Assembly (NCBI GenBank): GCA_965221655.1
Contig: OZ244906.1
Span: 558,001 to 622,000 of the forward strand
DNA: 64,000 nucleotides
From: Bin107 sp965221655
GTDB taxonomy: Bacteria > UBA8248
Direction: 5' to 3'
The number at the start of each line of letters is the position of its first letter. The stretch's first letter is position 1. The position numbers and the translations under genes are program-made. The notes beneath the pieces are model-generated. The model saw only the letters and a list, made by a program, of their open reading frames with translations, was not told where the DNA came from and ran no database searches. Positions 59,781 to 64,000 of the stretch are shown one piece after another.

Positions 59781-61184
59781 TTGTCTACGGTTCCCGAGAG
59801 ACGCAGCCTGGCCATCCACAGAAAAGACGAGAGACAAATCCAGTGGAGCACGGTCTTCGCCATCGTGGCCATACACCTGCTCGCGCTCATGGCGTTCGAC
59901 ACGGACTACTTCAGCGTGTCGGGTCTCGTCCTGGGAATCGTGATGTACTTCGTGGCGGGGATGCTGGGCGTTACCATGAGCTACCACAGGCTCCTCACCC
60001 ACCGGAGTTTTCAGACCTACAAGCCCGTTGAGTATTTTCTTACCTTCTGCGCCTGCCAGTCGCTTCAGAGCGGCCCCGTCGAGTGGGTGGCCATGCACCG
60101 CATCCACCACAAGGAATCGGACGAGGAGCCCGACCCCCATTCCCCGCTCGTGAATTTTTTGTGGGCGCACGCGGGGTGGCTTTTCGTGAGCTTGCCGGGT
60201 GCTAATACGTATGAGGAATACTCGCGCTTCGCCAAGGACTTGCACCGCGATCCGTGGCAGCGCTTCTTCAATAAATATTTTTTCGTGATTTACCTGGTAA
60301 CGGGTGGGGTGATCTACCTGGCCGGGGAGTGGTACGGCGGTCTGGGCATGTCTTGGCTGGTCTGGGGCGTGTTCGTGCGCACGGTGTGCCTGTGGCACAG
60401 CACCTGGGCGGTGAATTCGGTGACGCACACCTTCGGGTACCGCAACTACAACACGGACGAGGAGAGCACGAACAACTGGCTCGTCGCGCTGCTCTCCTTC
60501 GGCGAGGGGTGGCACAACAACCACCACGCCGACCAGCGCTCGGCGGCCCACGGGCAGCGCTGGTTCGAGGTCGATATCACGTTCCGCCTCATCAAGATCA
60601 TGGAGTGGCTGGGGCTCGCCTGGCAGGTGCGGGAGCCGAGCAAGCGCGTCGTGGCGAAGCGTTTCGACATCATGGTGGACGCGGACGCCGTGCACGCCGC
60701 CGACGCGAGGAGACCGGGTGCGGCCCGGGGGCAGGAAGTGCTCCACACCATGACCGACCCGACCATGCCGCTCCACGTGCCGCAGATGTCTTCACTGACC
60801 GAAGCGAGCGAGGCGGCGGCGGAATCCGCCCAGAAGGCGATGCGCTCCGTAGAGGCCGCGCTCGCCCACACCGCTGACGCCCTGCGCCACAAGAGAGATG
60901 ACGCGGACCAGGCCGTGCGCCAGATGCTCGAGAAGGGCAAGGATTTGGCGATGTCCGCCGTCGAGCAAGCCAAATACGCGGCTGCGGAGGCCGCGGAGTT
61001 CTCCGCCCAGGCGAGCGCCTATCTGGCCGACACGAAGGACAGGGCGACGGAATCCGCTCACCAGGCCGCCGAACGTGCGCGAGAGCTCGCCCAGGAGGCG
61101 AGCGACGCGGCGGCCAAGGCGGCCGACGAAATAGCGGTCGCATTCCAGGGCATCAACAGGCCCGTCATCACCTCCGCTTTGTAA
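59781..61184 (+). CDS. Acyl-CoA/acyl-lipid desaturase with long Ala-rich helical C-terminal extension
   Basis: This 467-residue protein has a membrane desaturase core with three His boxes: HRLLTH (69-74), HRIHH (106-110) and HNNHH (about 245-249). It introduces a double bond, probably delta-9, into acyl chains. The last 130 or so residues (from about 335) form an unusual Ala/Glu/Lys-rich amphipathic region (EASEAAAESAQKAMRSVEAA, AEAAEFSAQASAYLADTKDR) like phasin or LEA-type helices, with no counterpart in usual desaturases. The TTG at 59781 has GGGAGAGAG upstream. A strong terminator follows. It could supply double bonds to the CFA-type enzyme. Confidence 0.88.
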   Translation: MSTVPERRSLAIHRKDERQIQWSTVFAIVAIHLLALMAFDTDYFSVSGLVLGIVMYFVAGMLGVTMSYHRLLTHRSFQTYKPVEYFLTFCACQSLQSGPVEWVAMHRIHHKESDEEPDPHSPLVNFLWAHAGWLFVSLPGANTYEEYSRFAKDLHRDPWQRFFNKYFFVIYLVTGGVIYLAGEWYGGLGMSWLVWGVFVRTVCLWHSTWAVNSVTHTFGYRNYNTDEESTNNWLVALLSFGEGWHNNHHADQRSAAHGQRWFEVDITFRLIKIMEWLGLAWQVREPSKRVVAKRFDIMVDADAVHAADARRPGAARGQEVLHTMTDPTMPLHVPQMSSLTEASEAAAESAQKAMRSVEAALAHTADALRHKRDDADQAVRQMLEKGKDLAMSAVEQAKYAAAEAAEFSAQASAYLADTKDRATESAHQAAERARELAQEASDAAAKAADEIAVAFQGINRPVITSAL

Positions 61185-61202
61185 GGCGCGATTTCGCAAA
61201 AG

Positions 61203-61229
61203 GCCGGGGCGGCGAGCCTCGGCTTTTTT
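61203..61229 (+). terminator. Intrinsic terminator after the desaturase gene
   Basis: GCCGGGGC and GCCTCGGC (one mismatch) flank a five-base loop and are followed by six T residues. Confidence 0.85.
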
Positions 61230-61310
61230 GTGCTTCGGGGTGGGGGGGAGAGTCAGAGGGTCGTTGCACGCACTCCGCGCGGGAGAATCGCTCCGCGGCC
61301 GCGGTGCGTG

Positions 61311-61339
61311 TTGACGCTCCCGCGTTCGCCTTCTACATT
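61311..61339 (+). promoter_or_regulatory. Putative promoter of ilvC
   Basis: TTGACG (61311-61316) and TACATT (61334-61339) are separated by 17 bases and followed by a leader of about 115 bases. I looked for an attenuator peptide rich in branched-chain residues and did not find a convincing one. Confidence 0.5.
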
Positions 61340-61460
61340 GTGCTCTGTTTTTTTCGGGGGTTTCGCGGCCCGCCGCGCAATATGCGGGGCGCGTTTTCTT
61401 CCGTGCGGATCGATTTCGGGCGGCCCTGCGCGGGCTGCGCATACTGGAGGGCCGAAGGCC

Positions 61461-62498
61461 ATGAGCGGAGCGAACGAAGAACAGTTGTTGCAGGACCTCA
61501 AAATCTACTACGACGCGGACGCGGACCTGAACCTGCTCCAAAACCGAAAACTCGCCGTCATCGGCTACGGAAGCCAGGGGCGCGCCCACGCGCTGAACCT
61601 GCAGGACAGCGGTGCGGACGTGGTGGTGGGCCTGCGCAAGTCCTCCCCCCGTTGGAAGCAGGCCGAGGACGAAGGCCTTGAGGTCATGGAGACGGCCGAG
61701 GCGGCCAAGGCGGGCGACATGGTGGTCATCCTCACGCAGGATCACCTCCAGCCCGCCATCTGGAACGAGGACATTGCCCCCCACATGAAGGACGGCGACG
61801 CCCTGGTGGTCGCCCACGGCTTCAACCTCAACTACGGGCAAATCATCCCGCCCGCCAACATCGACGTCGTGATGATCGCCCCCAAGAGCCCGGGCCACAC
61901 CATGCGCTTCCAGTATGAGGACGGGCGCGGGGTGCCGGGGTTGGTGGCCGTCTTCCAGGACTGCACGGGCAAGGCGAAGGAATACGCCCTGGCCTACGGC
62001 AAGGGGGTGGGCTGCGCGCGTGCCGGCATCATCGAGACGACCATCGAAGAGGAGACCGAAACCGACCTCTTCGGCGAGCAGGCCGTGCTGTGCGGCGGCA
62101 TTACGGAACTGATTCGCGTTGCCTTCGAGACGCTCGTGGAAGCGGGCTACCAGCCTGCGCTGGCCTATTTCGAGTGTCTCCACGAGGTGAAGCTCATCAC
62201 CGACCTCATCTATCAGGGCGGCATCACCATGATGCGCTACTCAGTGTCGGACACCGCCGAGTACGGCGACATCACGCGCGGGAAGGTCGTCATCGACGAC
62301 GCGACGCGCGAGCGGATGCGCGGCATCCTCAAGGACATCCAGACGGGCAAGTTCGCCAGCGAGTGGATTAACGAAAACATGGTGAACCGCCCGACCTTCA
62401 ACACCGTGGTGCGCAAGGAGAAGGAGCACGACATCGAGGTGGTCGGTCGGCGACTGCGCGCCATGATGCCCTGGATCGAGGAACGCGAGGTGAAGTAG
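61461..62498 (+). CDS. ilvC: Ketol-acid reductoisomerase
   Basis: IlvC isomerises and reduces acetolactate or acetohydroxybutyrate in valine and isoleucine synthesis. The 345-residue class I (short) enzyme has the cofactor fold VIGYGSQGRAHALNLQDSG. VVGLRKSSPRWKQAEDEG carries the serine/arginine loop typical of NADPH use. The knotted domain has DLFGEQAVLCGGITELIRV with metal-binding Asp and Glu, then LIYQGGITMMRYSVSDTAEY. TGGAGG ten bases upstream supports ATG 61461. It stands alone; ilvB/ilvN are not in the window. Confidence 0.96.
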   Translation: MSGANEEQLLQDLKIYYDADADLNLLQNRKLAVIGYGSQGRAHALNLQDSGADVVVGLRKSSPRWKQAEDEGLEVMETAEAAKAGDMVVILTQDHLQPAIWNEDIAPHMKDGDALVVAHGFNLNYGQIIPPANIDVVMIAPKSPGHTMRFQYEDGRGVPGLVAVFQDCTGKAKEYALAYGKGVGCARAGIIETTIEEETETDLFGEQAVLCGGITELIRVAFETLVEAGYQPALAYFECLHEVKLITDLIYQGGITMMRYSVSDTAEYGDITRGKVVIDDATRERMRGILKDIQTGKFASEWINENMVNRPTFNTVVRKEKEHDIEVVGRRLRAMMPWIEEREVK

Positions 62499-62518
62499 AG
62501 GCATTCTCCGGAGTTTTC

Positions 62519-62550
62519 GCCGGCGGGGTTTGCGGACCCCGTCGGCTTTT
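62519..62550 (+). terminator. Intrinsic terminator after ilvC
   Basis: GCCGGCGGGG and CCCCGTCGGC (one G-U pair) flank an eight-base loop, followed by four T residues. Confidence 0.75.
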
Positions 62551-62680
62551 CTCTGCGAAGCGCCGGATTCTTCAGAACATGCGTCTCGTTTTACTTGAAA
62601 CGAATGCATGCGCGGCGTATTCTTGAAGAGTGGAAGCAGGTTCGGCATAGCGGAAGCAGGGCCGCCGCGGGGGTGAGCGC

Positions 62681-63154
62681 ATGGCCGTTCGGAAAATCAA
62701 GTTCCTCATTGCGGGAGCCGTCGTTCTGAGCGGGTTCGTGTATCTGGCTGCCTCGGGATTCCGCAGCGAGAATCTGGTCTACTTCCTGACTGTGGACGAG
62801 GTGTCGCAAAAGGCGGCGACCCTCGGCGGGCGAGGCATTCGGGTGCAGGGCAAGATAGTGCCCCGCACGCTCACGAAGAACCCCGACGCCATGCAACTTG
62901 CCTTCCACATCCAGGGGGAGAAGCAGACCCTGCGCGTGCGCTACACGGGGGTTCCTCCCGACCTGCTCGAAAACGGTTTTCCGGTCATCGCCGAGGGGAA
63001 GCTCGACACCCGGGGCGTCCTGGTCGCGAAGAACCTGATGGTCGCGTGTCCCTCGAAGTTCGAGGAGATGAAGGAGGCGGGCGAGGCCATCCCGACCGAC
63101 CACGACGACCTGATGAAAAAAGCCGCCATGCGCAGCGGGGCGTCCCGCCAGTAG
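62681..63154 (+). CDS. ccmE: Cytochrome c maturation heme chaperone CcmE, Cys-type variant
   Basis: CcmE carries heme from CcmABCD to the CcmF heme lyase on the outer face of the membrane. The 157-residue protein has an N-terminal anchor helix (about 7-25) and the OB-fold strands (IRVQGKIVPRTL, VPPDLLENGFPVIAEGKLD). The heme-binding His of classical HxxxY is absent. The matching site reads ACPSKFEE (Cys123, Phe127), a CxxxF form related to the CxxxY found in archaeal and some sulfate-reducer systems. GGGGGTGAG is upstream of the ATG. It directly precedes ccmF. Confidence 0.9.
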   Translation: MAVRKIKFLIAGAVVLSGFVYLAASGFRSENLVYFLTVDEVSQKAATLGGRGIRVQGKIVPRTLTKNPDAMQLAFHIQGEKQTLRVRYTGVPPDLLENGFPVIAEGKLDTRGVLVAKNLMVACPSKFEEMKEAGEAIPTDHDDLMKKAAMRSGASRQ

Positions 63155-63209
63155 CGGGAGCGCGAAGCGCCGCTCCCGTCCGCTTGCCCGTCCGTATCGA
63201 GGGGTTGCG

Positions 63210-64000
63210 TTGATCGCCATTCAGTTCGGACATTATAGTCTGGCGGCCTCGCTCGTGCTGGCCACTTTTGCCATTGGCGCGTCGATTATCGGCGCACTGA
63301 GGCGCAGGGCTGACCTCGTCGCCGCGGGCCGAAACGCCGCCGTGGGCGTTTTCGCCCTGGTGAGCGGGGCGAGCGTCGCACTGGTCTATCTCCTGATGGC
63401 GCGCGACTACCGCGTGGAATACGTGGCGGGCCACGTCAACAACACGCTGAATGGTTTTTATCGCTTCAGCGCCTTCTGGGGAGGGCAGGAGGGCAGCCTC
63501 CTGCTCTGGCTGCTGCTTCTGTGCGTGTATGCGTTCGTCGTCATACGGCAGAACCGGGACAGAAACCTCGCCTTGATGCCCTACGTCACGGCCACGCTCA
63601 TGGCCACGGCGCTGTTCTTTCTCGTCATTCTGAATTTTGTCACTCCGCCGTTCGACACCCTCGCAACGCCTCCGCCCGACGGGCGCGGCCTGAACCCGCT
63701 GCTGCAAGACTGGGGGATGGTCATCCATCCGCCCAACCTCTATCTGGGCTACGTGGGCTTCGCCGTGCCTTTTGCGTTTTGCATCGGCGCGCTGGCGAGC
63801 GGGAAGCTGGACACCGACTGGATCACCTCCACGCGGCGGTGGACGCTGTTCGCCTGGTTTTTTAACGGGGTCGGCATTCTCCTCGGCGGCGCGTGGGCCT
63901 ACAAGGAGTTGGGCTGGGGCGGCTACTGGGCGTGGGACCCGGTGGAGAACGCGAGCCTCATGCCCTGGCTGACCGGCACCGCCTTTTTGCACTCGGTGAT
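63210..64000 (+). CDS. ccmF: Cytochrome c heme lyase subunit CcmF (3' end outside window)
   Basis: The visible 263 residues form the N-terminal part of CcmF, the membrane heme lyase that attaches heme to CxxCH motifs. AFWGGQEGSLLLWLLLL, VIHPPNLYLGYVGFAVPFAF and the WWD heme-handling motif (AYKELGWGGYWAWDPVENAS) are present. The TTG at 63210 has GAGGGG five bases upstream and gives the usual short N-terminus; nearby frames are closed. The full protein would be about 650 residues. It would mature the octaheme cytochrome and other c-type cytochromes. Confidence 0.93.
   Translation, partial: MIAIQFGHYSLAASLVLATFAIGASIIGALRRRADLVAAGRNAAVGVFALVSGASVALVYLLMARDYRVEYVAGHVNNTLNGFYRFSAFWGGQEGSLLLWLLLLCVYAFVVIRQNRDRNLALMPYVTATLMATALFFLVILNFVTPPFDTLATPPPDGRGLNPLLQDWGMVIHPPNLYLGYVGFAVPFAFCIGALASGKLDTDWITSTRRWTLFAWFFNGVGILLGGAWAYKELGWGGYWAWDPVENASLMPWLTGTAFLHSV

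Noticed and set aside
61340..61460. ilvC leader attenuator or leader peptide
   Set aside because: A GC-rich segment followed by TTTT is present, but I could not draw a convincing stem, and no leader peptide rich in Val/Leu/Ile is found after the predicted transcription start.
1..64000. CRISPR arrays, insertion sequences, integrases and phage genes
   Set aside because: No regularly spaced repeats, transposase motifs or phage structural genes were seen on either strand.

Overview
This is a GC-rich, densely coded bacterial chromosome segment. It carries about 60 protein genes on both strands and no rRNA, tRNA, CRISPR array, transposase or phage gene that I can recognise. The organism looks like a respiratory, Gram-negative-type bacterium. 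The evidence is a Rieske/cytochrome b6/subunit IV quinol oxidoreductase, an eight-heme c-type cytochrome, system I cytochrome c maturation genes (ccmE, ccmF), Sec signal peptides and lipoprotein signals. TTG start codons are common. The mix (Cys-type CcmE, a DUF3090/SCO1664 pair, many ABC importers, SDRs and Ldh2-family dehydrogenases) suggests an uncultured lineage such as Tectomicrobia, NC10 or Nitrospinota. That placement is a guess, since no marker gene in the window fixes it.

Layout. 1-10.6 kb: partial etfB diverges from an Mrp ATPase. A hydroxyacid dehydrogenase and a DMT exporter follow, then a lipid-modification cluster in which a CFA-synthase-type enzyme is split in two around an FAD reductase of the geranylgeranyl reductase type. 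Next come a YheT-like hydrolase, D-Ala-D-Ala ligase with an isochorismatase-family hydrolase, and a second hydroxyacid dehydrogenase. 10.6-20.9 kb: the bc-type complex operon with a 35-residue membrane peptide, a membrane-anchored Mrr-like protein, a 55-residue membrane protein, a four-cluster ferredoxin, Rel/SpoT, endonuclease V and the large multiheme cytochrome.

21.0-28.7 kb (minus strand): a four-gene run of an ATP-grasp enzyme, a P-loop NTPase, an ATP-grasp-like protein and a nucleotide-transporter-like membrane protein fused to HEAT repeats and a cNMP-binding domain. I consider this the best candidate for an undescribed system. 28.9-33.2 kb: a peptide-type ABC importer (permease, lipoprotein, permease) without ATPase genes, overlapping a histone-deacetylase-family amidohydrolase. 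33.3-37.8 kb: a tetR-htrA-copA-copZ operon with a clear operator/promoter.

37.9-48.5 kb: flavin reductase, SDR, hydrolases, a DUF3090/SCO1664/lipoprotein operon, an inositol phosphatase, two Ldh2-type dehydrogenases and a split altronate-dehydratase/sulfolactate-lyase-like enzyme. 48.6-59.5 kb: Zn-alcohol dehydrogenase, an SDR lacking the usual catalytic Tyr/Lys, an OYE-family flavin oxidoreductase, a complete Liv-type branched-chain amino-acid ABC transporter, a triple RidA fusion, an SDR and a hydrolase. 59.8-64 kb: a fatty acid desaturase with a long Ala-rich helical tail, ketol-acid reductoisomerase, and ccmE with the start of ccmF, which runs off the window.

Several parts may work together. 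Quinol electrons would pass through the bc complex to the octaheme cytochrome, whose heme attachment needs the Ccm proteins. The split CFA enzyme and the desaturase both act on unsaturated acyl chains, so the desaturase could supply the double bonds that the methylase/reductase pair modifies.
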